Origin: Trichoplax sp. H2
Lineage: Eukaryota; Placozoa; Uniplacotomia; Trichoplacea
NCBI GenBank assembly: GCA_003344405.1
Contig: NOWV01000080.1
Coordinates: forward strand, 1-64,000
DNA length: 64,000 bases
Direction: 5' to 3'
This document shows positions 22,701 to 37,700 of the stretch, in pieces. Both the position numbers and the translations under genes were made by a program. The number at the start of each line of letters is the position of its first letter. Position 1 is the stretch's first letter. A model generated the notes under the pieces. It saw only the letters and a program-made list of their open reading frames with translations. It was not told where the DNA came from and searched no databases.

Positions 22701-25700
22701 AGAGTTATTCCTAGCTTAAATAGTGTTTATCTTGGACAGAATGAAAAGATAGTTCTTGAAATAGTATGATAAACCGAACGGCTACTACTTCCTAAAATAA
22801 TTGTAGTAGACTATACATCATAAAAATGTGTATTAGACAGAGACTGATCATGCGACAGCTTGAGCAATACTGAAGTACAAGTTTAGAAAGTGTTTATACA
22901 TGTTCTAGTCGTAGTGTCCTATTATAACTTTAATATTTCATAGAAGTAGTTTATATAGAGGCTTATTGGATACTACTATGGGAAGCCCTAGTTGTTGTCA
23001 TCAAGCATTTAATTCAAAGTTTAAATCTAAATTAGTAATTATCGATTTATAAAGTCTACCGTACACAGACATATTTAGCTTTCTATATGCTGTTCATAGT
23101 CAAGTAATATCGTTTACTACAGTTATTGCAGTACTCAATAGCAAGCCATTTCAAGTTTAATGCTACATTTCGAGCCAATATACTCATAAAATCGACATAT
23201 CCTGACCTTCAGTACTTAATTAACGGCATTAAATCAAACTCTTTACCTAGTAAATGCTGATTCTTAAAAAGTAGTCTGAAAATTTTCAATAGCAATACGT
23301 TAAAGGGTTTTTTAATTACCATAAAGAAATTAATATAATCTTCTCTGGTAGATTACCATAGGTAATAGATATTAATTATTAAAAGGTTAGATACTTTCAA
23401 AGGCGAAAAGTATGGAAGAATAAAGTGAATAATGAATAATAACTAATAACTTTACTATAGTTGCAATATGCTATCGAAACAAAGATCATCTGCAAGCTTT
23501 CTGCTCGTACATACGTGTACTCGTATATCCCGGATCTATATTTTAATTGTAAAATTTATCATATTCTATAGATTCATGACAATATCATGCCTTGAAAATC
23601 AAAATGAAAAGTAGTTTGAATGCTATGTGCATATAACAGAGTATAAAACTATATATTAAAGTATTCTGTTAGATACAAATCCTGGTTATTAACTATAATC
23701 TACAGTAGCATAGCCGATCATATACTTACTAATCATCTACGTGGTATCAGATGTTGTAATGTACAATACTACAGTCAATAAAAATTGATTTCTGAAGGTG
23801 GTATACTTATATTAAATCAAGTGATTCAGTGATCATATCACTTTTATCTTAGTTATTTCTGTGGCTAAGAACAGTAATCTAATGCTTCGTAGATCCATCA
23901 TATGGTATAAATTATTATAAATCTTACTTTTGACTTTATCTCTTAATGTTTGCTCCATGAAATCTATTACTGTTACGTTAACCTTTCCAGTAATTTGCTT
24001 TGTATATTATTTACTATAGAATGATAATTTAGATGCTTGGACAACATCAGTCACATAGCAAGGAAAGTTTAAATGCAAGTAAATTAATTAAATTACGCTA
24101 TCCAAAGTTTTGTAAGCCAAGTAACATGATAAATGGACGGGAGTCTTACGGAATTACTCAGTATAATATATCTTTGTTGAGTTTAGTTTCAAAAGCTGAA
24201 TAACTGATTGTAATGTAATAGTATAATCTAGTTTAAACATCATAGTATAAAGCCGGTCGAATTATCCTCCAGAGCAACTATGATAATATCATTTAAATAT
24301 GCCTTTTTAGTTACTACAATCCAGAAAGTATCTGTGTGTATAGCATAGAATGAAACCGATGTAGAAATACCGGAGAAACATTAAGAAATATGATCTTCGA
24401 TACGATTATCATGATGTTTTGCCTGGTACAGCTGCTTTGGTATAAAATCCAGTAGGCTGACAATTTAAGAATTTTACAGCCTGAATTATAAACAATTTGT
24501 GTAGAATAGTTAGTAGTGATTAATTGTAATGCAAACTAACCATCTTAAGGCATGGATAACTTAAGATTGTATTAGATATTGACCCATATGAATTTACAGC
24601 AGAATCAAAGTATTTTCTTTTTATATAAGCAGTAGACTGATCCTTTCTAAACAGATAACAGGAAAGATTTTCATCATTTTGTGTACATACTAGATGAAAA
24701 TGCACGTATCGCTGTGCCCGAATTCCAGATAATGTTAATTTGGGCTAATGAATGCTGCTATGATTTACAGTATGACGAAATTGATGACGCAGTTCTATTT
24801 TGTTCTATCCGTAGTTTATGTCCTTTTTTGGTCTGCGATCTAACTCTTAAAGGTTTTAATATCTATATGAAGTTGTACTATAAGGAGAAAATATCAAATA
24901 ACTAAGCATACGACAATCAGTTACAATGAAAGTTTAACGAACTAATATCATATTGGTACATTTTAGACATAGCATTTAAATGATTTACCCAAACTTTTCA
25001 TTTGAGTCTAAAAATAAACCCTTGCTAATAAATGATTTGAACTAAATTTATTTTTATTTTTGTTTTATCAAGTATCGTAAGAGTAAGTAATTTCAGTTAT
25101 GAATGGTGTGTATCTGTCATAATAGTGCCATATTTCATAGTGCCCTTCGTTGTCGCTACAGATTTTTTAGGTTAAAAGAAAATGCTATATTTTATTGATA
25201 ATGGATAAAATGGACAAGTACATAGTATTAGGTGAAGAAAATGATAAAAATATCATTTTCTTCATCTAATACTATGCACTTGTAATTAATTCTGCCCTCA
25301 CTTCTATCAGACAAATAAGAAACCAATTAATCTTTATAATTTTTTCGTATGAATAACAATATTTTAGCCTACAATAACAAACTGATTGTAATGGTATTAT
25401 AGCTAATGTGAGGATGATTGAACTAAGCCCTTACAGTATTTCTTCAAATATTGTTAAATATCATCAAGTAGTAAGTGCATAGGCAAGTTTTGGATAAGAC
25501 CTTAAAGCGACATAGCGGTTTAAAACGATAGATGAATAATTTCTACTTAACAATAACAAATTGCATTATTAAGGTTATTATTTCAATAAGGAATGAAATA
25601 ATACTTCAAGACGATAAAATCCATACCGTATTAAGTATATTCCAGTAATTACATACATATTCTTGCAATAGATAGCCGGTAAATCAATCCTATACACGAC

Positions 25701-28700
25701 ATTAAGTGGATTATTTAATTAAATAAAAAGCTAAATTACATATTACTAACCGAGGATAGAATTTGTGAAAATAGAAAGATAAGCATTTTCGTATGCACAC
25801 TATACAAAGAAATGAATAGATAAAGGAAATTTTATTGCGAACTAGATCTTGTTGCTAATGCATTAAAATTAATTGTATTGGCAATATTTTTTCGTCGTTC
25901 TTGGCAATTGTGTGCGACGGAGGTGCTATATTTACTACCGTTGGTTGAAATTTTCTATCAAATAATTAGATATTGAGAAATTTGAATAATATTAGATATA
26001 ATAAATAAAGATGAATCATCTTTACTTGATCATAAAGAATGGTAAAACTTAATATAATGTAGCATAAAATTAGATATTTTGAAGGAAATTTAGATTTTAA
26101 TGGTAGCCCATAATAATCGATTAACTCTAAGCTAAGTCATCTCTACTATAATATTAGCAGTAATAATCACCAAAATTGTAGAAATATTTACTCTCAATGC
26201 GACAACACTGATAATTTGAGGGAACTATGTCAATATGATAGAAGATTAACTGTAAGTTAAGTCATCTCTATTAAATCACAAGTTTTCAGTGATAACTTGT
26301 CAACACAAGTAGAAATGATTATTCTTCACATTTTAGTAGTGAAAAACGGTTCAAATAATAAAGATACACTTTTATGCACTGTATAATAGAGAGATTTTGG
26401 GTAATCCTGTCTTGATGATGCAAAGAACGTTGATGAATATTATTTTTGAAAAGTTGAGCACATCTAAGAAAAGACTAGGTATTCGTCTTGTATTTTTTTA
26501 TGTCAAGGGATGGATAGAATTAGACAAGGAAAAATATTATTATCTTTTTTTTAGGGAGTAATTTTCGCTTACTGTTATCATTCCTAATTCAATAAGTTTG
26601 TTTTCGAGTATAAAAGCCCTATCCTGCAATTGTTACAATCTAAATGAAAACACATAAATGATTCCTTGATTAAAAAGTTATTAAAAACTTTAACTGTTCA
26701 AAATTAACATTAAAGCTAATTATTTAGGATATTAGTACAATAAAAAATTCTTTATTATAATTTTAAACCGTTGATCAGGTTAGGAATTTAGTTTACCTGT
26801 TGTTACTATAGTATTAGAATTATTTATCCCACGCGTCTTAAAATTACTCTCATCATAACACATTTTATAATTAATTTCTTTATGATGAGTTAGCTTGCTA
26901 ATTTACACAAATCATGTTGAAATTCAACAATCATAGGGCTTAATATTTGCAACTTTATATTATTTAAATTGATATATACTTTTACTTATGTTAAGTTAAG
27001 CATTCTCTACGTATATCATTTCAGGAAGAATTTCGTGAACGTATAAACTGTTGCCTTCTTGATATCTTAGACAGATACTTTCGATTTAAGTTTACTTCTG
27101 TAGAAATGCTACAGCAGATTATTAGTTATGCTAATTAATAAAAAGCGGTTTGACATTCGATTGTGCTTCGTTCAGTGAAAACAATATTGTGAAAAATTCA
27201 GTGTTTTTTAATTTAAGTAGTATCATTCTAGTAAAAATCATTAACTTTACAATGCAGTACCCATTAAATACTTTCGAAAGCAAAATCTTTTATATAATTA
27301 GAGGATGACTATTGATGTATGCAGCGTCTGTTAAATGGTACTGCTACAATTAAAATAGAAAGATATTTAAGGTACTCTAAGATTATAGCAGTAATTCGGC
27401 GTTATGCAGGTATAAATAAATTTTTCAGACTATTTTCTTTGAGGAAGCTGCCATTCTATTATTATTTCCCGAGCCATTAATTCCTCGATATGTCAGTTCG
27501 AGTATTATAGATAAGATTCGATTTATTAATACTTAATTCTCAATAACAGCTATATCGACGAAGTCAGAATAATCAAATGGTCATGAATTCATGTGTTGTA
27601 GACGAATGAGTACTATTATTAATCCAGTAGACCAGCTACTTTCCTAAAAGTAGATTCGATATTGTTAAATACAAATACGCTGTGTTGTAAATTTATATGA
27701 ACTTTATCCATTTTATTGACGGAAAGATTTGAAAATATCGACAGACATGATGACCATGGGCAGGTCCAGTATGATGAAAAAGTTGGTTGCATCTAAGACT
27801 TAACAATTTGATAACCATTGCTTATATTTTAACTGCTAACCTACCATGCTAGCTTGATTTGAAATATTACAGTAATAATTACTGATTCTATAACAGATCC
27901 AGAAGAATAAAATCGGAGGGTAGTTCGTAATGGATAGCATTGACTCATCGAATAGAATAGTATATGATAACAACATTTAACGAAAGAGTAACTACGCTTC
28001 AATATTAAGCTTGCTGTTATACTTGTCTACCGGAATACGGAGATGTTCCACTCTTGACATAAGCATCATTTGAAATTTATATCTTACAAATGTTGATTTT
28101 TAGCAATTTCAATCTTAACTATTTCCTCTAGTAAGCATTTGCTATTTTATAATCTATGGTAAACTTCGTTCATTATTTCACGATATCGTCGTTTTTAATA
28201 TGTTTTTGGCATATATAGAAAATTGATGATTTTCGACCGACTAGTAAAAAAATTATTTGTTTCGAGTAATTTTAAAGGATTTTTTTCTCTCCGTTATTTA
28301 CTAACTCTAATTTATACTCAATTAGTTCTTTCAATTTACTTACTAAAATAATTCTATCTTTAGTATGTGATACACATTAAAGCTTTCAGTGATCACGTAC
28401 ATGAAAATACTTGCTTGTCTAAAGTAAATGAAATATTTATTTTCTTCCGTGATTTATATCGTTTAAAGTTGTGATAATATTGGCTGGTTCATTTTCGATA
28501 TGCTTGTTGCAATCTTTAGTACTGTTACAAGTGTACATTATTTTACAGAGTTTACTCCTAATCACTTCAATAATGATGAGAAGTTATTAACCATAAAAGT
28601 AATACGAAGAAGTTACTTCTATTAAGCCAATATAAGAAATAGAAGAGCATTATAAGTTATTTTTGTCGATTTTCATACTTTATTTAGTCATTATTCTAGC

Positions 28701-31700
28701 TGAATAAGATTGCAAGTATGATTCAGTATTTTATCAATAGGTTTTCAAATTTTACATACAATCACTTTACAGACTATGTTCTAAAATTATATGGTCAGCA
28801 TTGAATTAGCAAAAGTAACCATTTTCTTCTTTATATCTACTTGAATTTATTTCTAGAGGGCAAGAAGTAGATAGTAAATTTATTGAAAAATATGCTGCTA
28901 TTCCGGCTAATGTTCGAAATCAAGTTAAGAAATTGCTAAAAAAGGTAAAGTAGTAGGTTCCTAACTGTTCATTTTATTTTCTTGAAGCTTACATTCTCTG
29001 ATTCTAATTGAAAAGACAATATTAGGAGAGTAAGGAGGCATAGAAATGAACTACTTTATTTCGATAAAATTTTTCAAAATTTGCTGTACTGCAAACAATT
29101 TACAAGTATAATAAATTTAGGAATGCATTAATGATTTCTTTAAAATAGCACAGCAACATCTTTGTACGGATGACAGCAAATACTTTTACTTTATTTTTAT
29201 TTGCTATCAATGTATTTTCTTCTCGTGCCAGTTTTAGCTAGAGTCTTTATTAATTAATAACTGAATCGTATAGTATAACAATCCTGCAGCACTTCTCTTC
29301 GACTATGTCCTGTTGCTTCCTTGCACCAAACGAAGTAAAAGTTGAGTCGATATTTCTCGAGATATTTTCTAATATAAACTTTAAAAGTAGCTAAACGCTT
29401 AATCTACTCTTTATTACTTACGAGCGGAATTTTGAGTATCTAAGTCTCTAAAATCCTTTACTGTCATTTCTGATTGGATACGGGCGTTAAATCTGCAGTA
29501 AACTTTTAATTAATGACTACGCAGCTGGCGCTGGTATAGATGGCTCAATGTAGTTACGAGAATTTACTATCCTAATAAGTACTTCATCATAAGAGGTGTA
29601 AACAGCAAAATTTGAGATTATTGTTGGGAATGGTTTGAAAAATGTGTTGGTTTTAGTGCCAGATTATCATCAGAAAGATCTCTAACTTTTCGTCTAGTTA
29701 GTAGAGAGTGAATAATGTGCGACGAAGATAGAGAAAGGGAGGGACAGTAATGACTTCTAAAGATTCTACCAATCGTCGGTCTTAACGAATTAAAAATACT
29801 GTAGTTTCAATATAAAAGTCAAAAATTTACTTTAGATGGAAATAATACAGATATTCATCGATCATAAAAGTACAAACGCAAAGAGTAATGGTAAATATTC
29901 TTATATACAAGTAGTATAAAGATGCTAGTAGACCCAGAAAAGACTGAAAAAACCTTTTAGTTTTTGTGGCTGCGTACATCTTGACTTTCGAACTGAATCA
30001 ACATGGGAGAAAATTCGAAAAACCATCTTAGTATAATCCTACAGCTGTCAATTGAGCTGGAAAGAAAAAATATCCTCTTGGCTTTTGCAAACTTTCACAA
30101 TTCACATCCAAGTATCCAATATACTTGTATTGTTAGTGCAAGGCAAAGACTATTTTAAACACTTTCGACCAGTAAAGCCAATATCAAGTAATATCAAAAA
30201 GTAAAAATGAAGGCAATGCTTTTGTACATAACAAGGATATTGGAGAAGAACATTAGTAAAACGTAATAAGATCAAGCTATTGCTGTAGTTATGAAAGTAT
30301 TACCTGACGTATAAAATGCAACTCTGCGTAATAAAATATTCGTACGGGATAAATTGAATATTCATATACTTCGTGATTTGGCAATTCTTCAATTTTTAAC
30401 CGATATTTCCATGACTAGATTTTAAGCAAGACTGGTTATTAAATTATCCTTCACATTTCAATACTGCTACAGACAGAATTCCAGGACAACTGCGCAGAGT
30501 AATTTTAAATTTTTGAATAGCTTTTTCTGCATTTAGCCTTAAACGTATATCTTTATCGTAGCAAAAGTAGTTTAGACTCTATCGTATATACGCGCACAAA
30601 GGCATAAACCAATTACAAAGTTCTTCCATTCTCAAACATGTTTGTAGTGTTATTCATTCTAAATCGCTTTCAGTCCTTCCATTCTCAAATGTTTTTAGTG
30701 TTTATCCTTTCTACAGTGAGTCTATTTGTCAACCATTCTACTTTAAACGATACCTTGTAATCATGGCTAAAGCTCTCCCAGTTACCTACTGGGGCAATTG
30801 TGGACCTTCTCTCACTCTTGTTTTACGCTAAAATAACAAGCTTTTATTGGAAAGTATTAAACAACATCATTGAGCCATTTCGCAAGAAATAATATCGCAA
30901 TAATGAATGCCCACAATGCTGCGTTCTTTCTTTCCCTATTATTGTTCAATGGAGTATTTTCGTGACATGATAACTGGCGGTGCAGTTTAAATATTTTCTC
31001 AGATTCTGATTGACTGCAACATAATGAGATAAAGGCAATAGGATAAATAGTATTATCCAAAGTTTTGCTGTAGCTGTTAGGTATGGCCAGTATTCTGTGC
31101 TAGCTATCAACGCAATAATATCATATTGCCCCTTCTGGCCATGACAGGAGCATTATTTGTTTTCTCGACAACGAGTAAAAGTCCTTATTTAGAATAGAAG
31201 TACTATCGAAAATTTGTTGATGGAGATTGTGTAGACGGTCATCAGAGACGCATAGTTCCCGTAGTCATCAGTTCCAATCGTAATCCAAATTGAATTTTAA
31301 ATTCGTTCTAGAAGCAGATCCTTCTCTTGGTTTTGTTGGTGTAGTTTATTCATTATCACTTTGAATATCCGCCGTGATCGCTGATTGTGGAAATTCTTTT
31401 CATCGGTCGCTATGCCTAAAAAAGAATTGGTTAATTCGCGCGTTAGAAAATCTATGGTAAAATGCTAACGTTAAGGCGTGTAGTGAAAACAAAGAATTGC
31501 TAAAATGTTAATTATCCCTTCTATCATGCCCTTTCAATGCTATATCATGATGTAATGAATTGGCTAATAAATCAAAATAATTAGAAGGGCAATAGAATAT
31601 TGAAGCCTTTACGTAGACATTGACATTTCGGGCAACTCCCAGGATGGGGAGTAGGTTTGATTTCCTGTAGCTTGGGAGAGTGGTGGATGAAGTGATCTTA

Positions 31701-34700
31701 AAATACATACGGCAATGTAGTCAAGATGAGTTTACATTCGTGAAAAAAGGATATTAGACTGCGTAAAGCTCTAGTCATAGATGCAATATATCTATCAAGT
31801 CTGAAATAGATCTTCAAGTATGCCTTCAAACTGCTCGATAGAGCACATCAGTTAGACTAATTTACCTGACATTCCATATCTAAACTAGTGTAAGGATTTC
31901 TTACTGTTTCGCCCTAAAATAAAGAACGGAGTAGAGTGGCTTAGTTGGTAGGGTATTAAGTCTCTAACAGAATTACACTTTCTACATCATTTTTGTTGTC
32001 CAGCCTACCCTTGGATTACTTTCGATAGATCAATCTATATGACTCGACATAGAATAAAATCAAGAACGTTACCCATGTAACTAAAACATCATACGAGAAA
32101 TCTTCTTGTTTTACACATAATACGCGGGGAAAGTAGCAACACTCGTTATAAAAACTCTTCTGTCCTACGCTCTTAAACGTGAATTAACTATTTCATTTTA
32201 TTTTCTAAACAGGTCGATGATCACTTGCTGAATCAACAACAGTTAAAGCTACCAGCTAATATCAAAAAAGCTCAACCTCAATTTAAGTCGGAAAAATCAG
32301 ATCAAGAGAAGGTAAGTAAAGAGAGTAGACAAGCAATGGACTTAATTGGTACTTATTTAATTTTAGCCAACTACTTAGACGATGCCATAGGCCATAAATG
32401 ACAGTGAAACAATATTGCCTGCTATCGTAGATGGTTATCGTAGCAGATTTTCTCTACCACAATTAATAGGACTGTCATTGCTATGAAGTTGACATAAAAT
32501 GATCTATATATTCACGTTTAAAACCAGAAAATTTTTTCAAATATGAATTCAAATATAGAAAACTGTAGCTTAGAATTTTGACTGGAATAGCTATGAATCC
32601 ATCTAAGACAACGACTATTAATCAGCATAGTGATCGTTACGGCTAGTAGACAAAAATACATCTCTATCATGCCAATGGCATTTTCCAATACTAGAGAATT
32701 CACGAGAGTAAAGATTAACATCTCTGAACGTTAAAAATCTCTTAAGAGTTAATATCTTTCTTAAAAATTGGATTACAGAATCATCCTATACTTGATACTC
32801 TATACATCTTCTTTCTTCTCATATATAACCTTCTAACATTAAAACCACATTTTATATAAGGCCAAATATAAATTAACGTATTTATCAATTTTATACATAC
32901 TTGCTGGATTAGTGGAAAAGTGTTTGTGGTGGTGAAGTAATGTACATAATCATCCATCGATTTGGCACTGACGACTTTAACCAGTCCACAAAAGGTTTAT
33001 TAAATTATATCAAGGAAGTCTTTGGTTTTGACAATGGCAAATTTAATGATCTTTTCCAAACCGCTAAAGAACGACCAGTAAGTCGTAGTTTGATTTGCAA
33101 TGAGTGATAAAAAAATAATCATCTTAAAGCCGTTATTACTTCATGATTGGATATCAAAATTTACTACTTTTGATCCTACACTGATTAATTAACAAACAAG
33201 ATCTGACAACTAGGATCATAGATAGTATGAAATCTTAACTTGTATCTAAGGTGTATAGTTGCAGTTTAATATAGGTACTCAAACTAACTCAGCTAAGTAA
33301 CTACGCTAACCCATTCAATTTTCTTCCTATCTAGCATCCTAAACGTTTGGTTAAAGTAGAAGGTAAGGCTACATTAATTATCCTTAATTCGAGTAAATTC
33401 TTTCTCATTCTTTAGTTTTGTTAATGGTAAAGGATCAAATATTAATTGAAAATGTTCTTCAATACATTCTCTGTTGTCTACTTTAATCAATAGTCTTACA
33501 AGCTAGAGACTTGGAAGCTAAAGATGTCAATGGTAAGTAGATAGATTATTTCAGTATTTTACTGTATATTAAAATATGTTTATCTAACATTTTGCAAATC
33601 CTAATTACTTCCAAGGCTATAGCGATCCATTCTGTATGCTTGGAATCGTTAAAAATACTGACGTTGACTTTAGAAGAGATATCCCAGCGCAAAGAGGTGG
33701 AAGTCTAAGAACCAAAAATAAGAAAGAGAAAAAACCCAAAAGATGTAGCAGTTCCAGTAGCAGTTCCATTAACAGTTTTAGTAGTAGTAGCTCATTAGCT
33801 ACAGGTAAAGCGGCCGATCTTTACGATGGAAAGATTGTTATGACATCCATCCAATATGAAACTTTGAATCCCGTTTGGAATGAAACTTTCCAATTGTACG
33901 TTTTCCGATTTGCATTTACAAGTATTTCTTGAGCAATATAATGACACTAATTTGGTTGAAATCAAGTTGTAATATTAATCTGCTATTGATTATCTGATTA
34001 GAATTTTGCATGTTATTTCTAATAGTGATATAGAAAACGTTCAAAACGATATCCTCCATATTGATATGTGGTAATATTCTTAATTACTTGACGCCTAAAT
34101 AATATCCACATCTTGAGATATTAATAAGTATGATCATTTCAGGGATCATGACGACGATGTAACAGTGCTGGATGCCGCCAGCAAAGTTATGAAAATCAAA
34201 GGTGTCACTGGGATTAGCCGGTAAATTAGAGCATGATCTAATAAATTAAACACGTATATCGAAATTGTAAAGATCAAATAATTACTTCAACAGATATTTT
34301 AAGCAAGTCTTGCAATCGGCAACTACAGGAAGTGATGAAAGTGTTGATGATTTCCTTGGCTGCATTGATATTCCTTTATCGGTACGTTTTCTTGCTCTAC
34401 TTTATAGCAATGTCCAGCGATGGTCGAGCAATTGATGTTGCTACTGAGTAAAATATCACCAAATGAACATTATATTTTGTATTTGAAATGCCTAACATAC
34501 CTACATATTCACTTTCCAGGAGATCTCAGCGATGGGTACAGAAGGTTGGTATGATCTACAAGCTCGATCGAGCAGATCAAATGTACAAGGGCAGTGCCAG
34601 TTAAAAATTCAGTTTTCCACAGCTAAGGTAATAAAATAAATTAATTAGCAATATACTGTCATTGGGTGGCCATTATTGAGCAAAGCTCTTCCTAGATCAT

Positions 34701-37700
34701 CTGTTATGAGTTCGACAACATTATTTGTACAATCGATAATGGTCATTCCGTCATAATTTGTACTTTAGGGAAGCGGATTTCACTTGTATGATCCTAGAGA
34801 ATTATATGCCGCGGTTAATCAGAAATTTGCCGAATACGAAGCTGAATTATTCTTCGTAAGTGAGATAATAATATGTTCATATAACCATTCATGCACCTAC
34901 AATCTATTATAATATTTTTAATTTATATTTTTATGCGTTAATTTCTCTTTTAATAGAGCAAAAATAAAGACAAATCTTGGGATTGTGATCTATCTGTGCA
35001 AGCATTGAGTGTTTTATCGCAAATTGCCATGCATTACGATATTTCAATCTGCCAACAATCAATGTAGTAAGTTTACACCATTTAAAATTAATTAGCTTCA
35101 TCATCTTGGATTAGTAATAATCTATGCAAAATACATTTTAATTGATTTACTGATTTTTTGGCATTAAATTGAACAAATTAGTGCTATTAGTTGCGTTTGC
35201 AAAATCCATAATTACAAGCAGATCGATTATAAAGTCTTGGCGAATGAGTTGAAACAGATTTGTAATCAGTCTTTAGAACAATATCCAGACGAAGTAAGCT
35301 AATCATTTTAATAACTTTTCATATATAGAGAGAAGTAATGAATAATATTTATATTTGATATATATGCAGATGCAAGCATTAGCTTTACATTTCTGTAACC
35401 TTTATCTAAAGGATTTAACTACTATTTGATATAAAATTCGTTTTCAGGTTGAGGACTTTATTTCATGCCTGGAGGAATTTGTCGAACGTTGTATGACCAT
35501 GTTTCACTATGTTAGAGGTGTATTTCCATATAAAGATGAGAAAAGTGCCGTAAGATTAAACGATTTATTAACGTAAGTGAAAATCATCAAATATTCTGTT
35601 TTATACTATTATCTTATGCTTATTTCATTTACATTCGGCCAAAATCAATTCAATTTTTATTTTATTGCGAATCAATAGATGTCTAGAATTAATCTATAGT
35701 ATACCAGAATTTCAGAAGAAACACCAAAACAAAACACTACTGCAAGATATACAAACGGCTTTTAAGGTATGCCTTAATCAATACCACAGAAATAGATTAT
35801 ACCAGCGATTAGTAAGTAATAGTTAGTTTTTCTTTATGACTCCTCATGGTATCGTTTAATCGTTTAAAGCTGTGGCAACTAATATTAGAATAATATTTTA
35901 TTTAAAAGCTCGAATTGTGTTATTCCAATTCCATTTTACTATAAGCTTTGTTATTTGCTTTAAATATATAACTATTACTTGTGTACTAAATCATTTAGAA
36001 AGCCACAGAAAAATGGTACGCGAATCAATGCAGTTTACTAACGCCAAAAACAGAGGTGATATACTCATTTTAGCTAGTATAGCTTAGATTGAATTTGTCT
36101 ATTTGATCGATATCTCATAGAAGGATTGACTACATTCATGACCAGCCGTCATATAGGAAATAATCTCAATATTTATTAGCTATAAAATTTCACCAAAACG
36201 AAATAACATCGTTACGAATTTCATTCTTTATTTCAATAACGTCTATAATACAATAATAGAGTAATTTATCCTTTTTCTTTCGTACAGTCCATAAAATCGG
36301 AATTACAGACTTTTAATGAACTTGCTGAAAAGATCTTTACAGATTTGCATGCTGCAAGAAACTATTATAATAACTTATTTACTAGGTACGGCATCCTATC
36401 CATTAGATTAGAGATTAGCATTATAATTGATAAGATTTAACAATCACGATTTGATTTTTAATGTATAAAATTATGCTGTAGAATTGGCGAAGATTATTTT
36501 ACAACTGTATTCTTTACAATTGACCATTTGGTAAGAAAAACTAATTTATAAAATTTCGGCTAATCCTCATTTGTAAAAAATATTTACAATTTTAAGTATA
36601 TTTTTGATATGGATTTATTAACTGGATGCAGGTTGCGCGCGATATGAAGAAAATAATGGAAGCGTTCAATGATTCATCCCTAGAATGCTCTGAGAAAGTA
36701 GATAAATTAACCTTTCAAGTTTATTTCACGCTGAAAGAGCTAACGAAATATCGAATGCAATTAGAGCCTGAAAATCAATCAGCAAGATTAAATTTAGATT
36801 CACTACACAAGTGGTTTTCACCACTAGTCAAAATGTGGTTTGACTGGACCCATGAAAATTCTGTCAGTCTAATTAAGAAGGCAGTAGAAATTGAAGAGGT
36901 AACATAAAGATTATGTATGTGTGATAGTTGAAATTATTATTTGACAAATTATACAGGCAGCTATGATAGCTGATCTATTTTATTCAACTTAAACCTTAAA
37001 AACAGTTTATTTTCTATGGTTCATATGCTTTAAATAGGTTGAAGTCATTGATTCTTATGTCAAATATTCTACATCTGCTGTGGATGCAAGCTGCTGCTTT
37101 CAGCAAACATGCGATTTCTGGAAGGAATTAGATTGGCCTGATGCCGATGACGGTTTTGCTCTCTTAGCTAAGTTAGTCGATGTAAGTCCAATATATCAAG
37201 TAATGCCCGTAGTTGTACGTACAAGCCATGATATCGAAGTAGCATCAATGCCTCAAATTTCTGTCCTATATTTGTAATCTATATCAGTTTCTTGGTAGCA
37301 AAGATAAGTAAGAAAATTAAGTGGGTGTTATCGATATCGAAGACGCAGATTTAGCAATATTGCACGAGCTATTATATTTCCAAAAATGAATTTCCAAACT
37401 TAAGCAGTTTAACATTACGATATTTTTTGCTCTTAATACTGTCAGGATATTTGCACTGCTGGTACATGCTACGTAGATCTTATTTACGATCGACTTGAAC
37501 GAGTTCATTTCTATGATGACGAAGGCCAGTTTGACATAACTGAGCAGGTTAGAATGTCAATTTTATAAGATTACTCAATTGCGAAGAGCTATAGACACTC
37601 GTAAACTTAAACTTTTTTCTTAATTTTTCTTGATCCCTTTAGCTATGCGTTACTTTAAATAATCTTGATCATGTACGACGTACTCTTGAATCTTTACCTG

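Noticed and set aside
24520-24905. Overlapping open frames on both strands in intron 1 of gene A
   Set aside because: They are short, without family resemblance or consistent splice signals, and are expected by chance over 9 kb.
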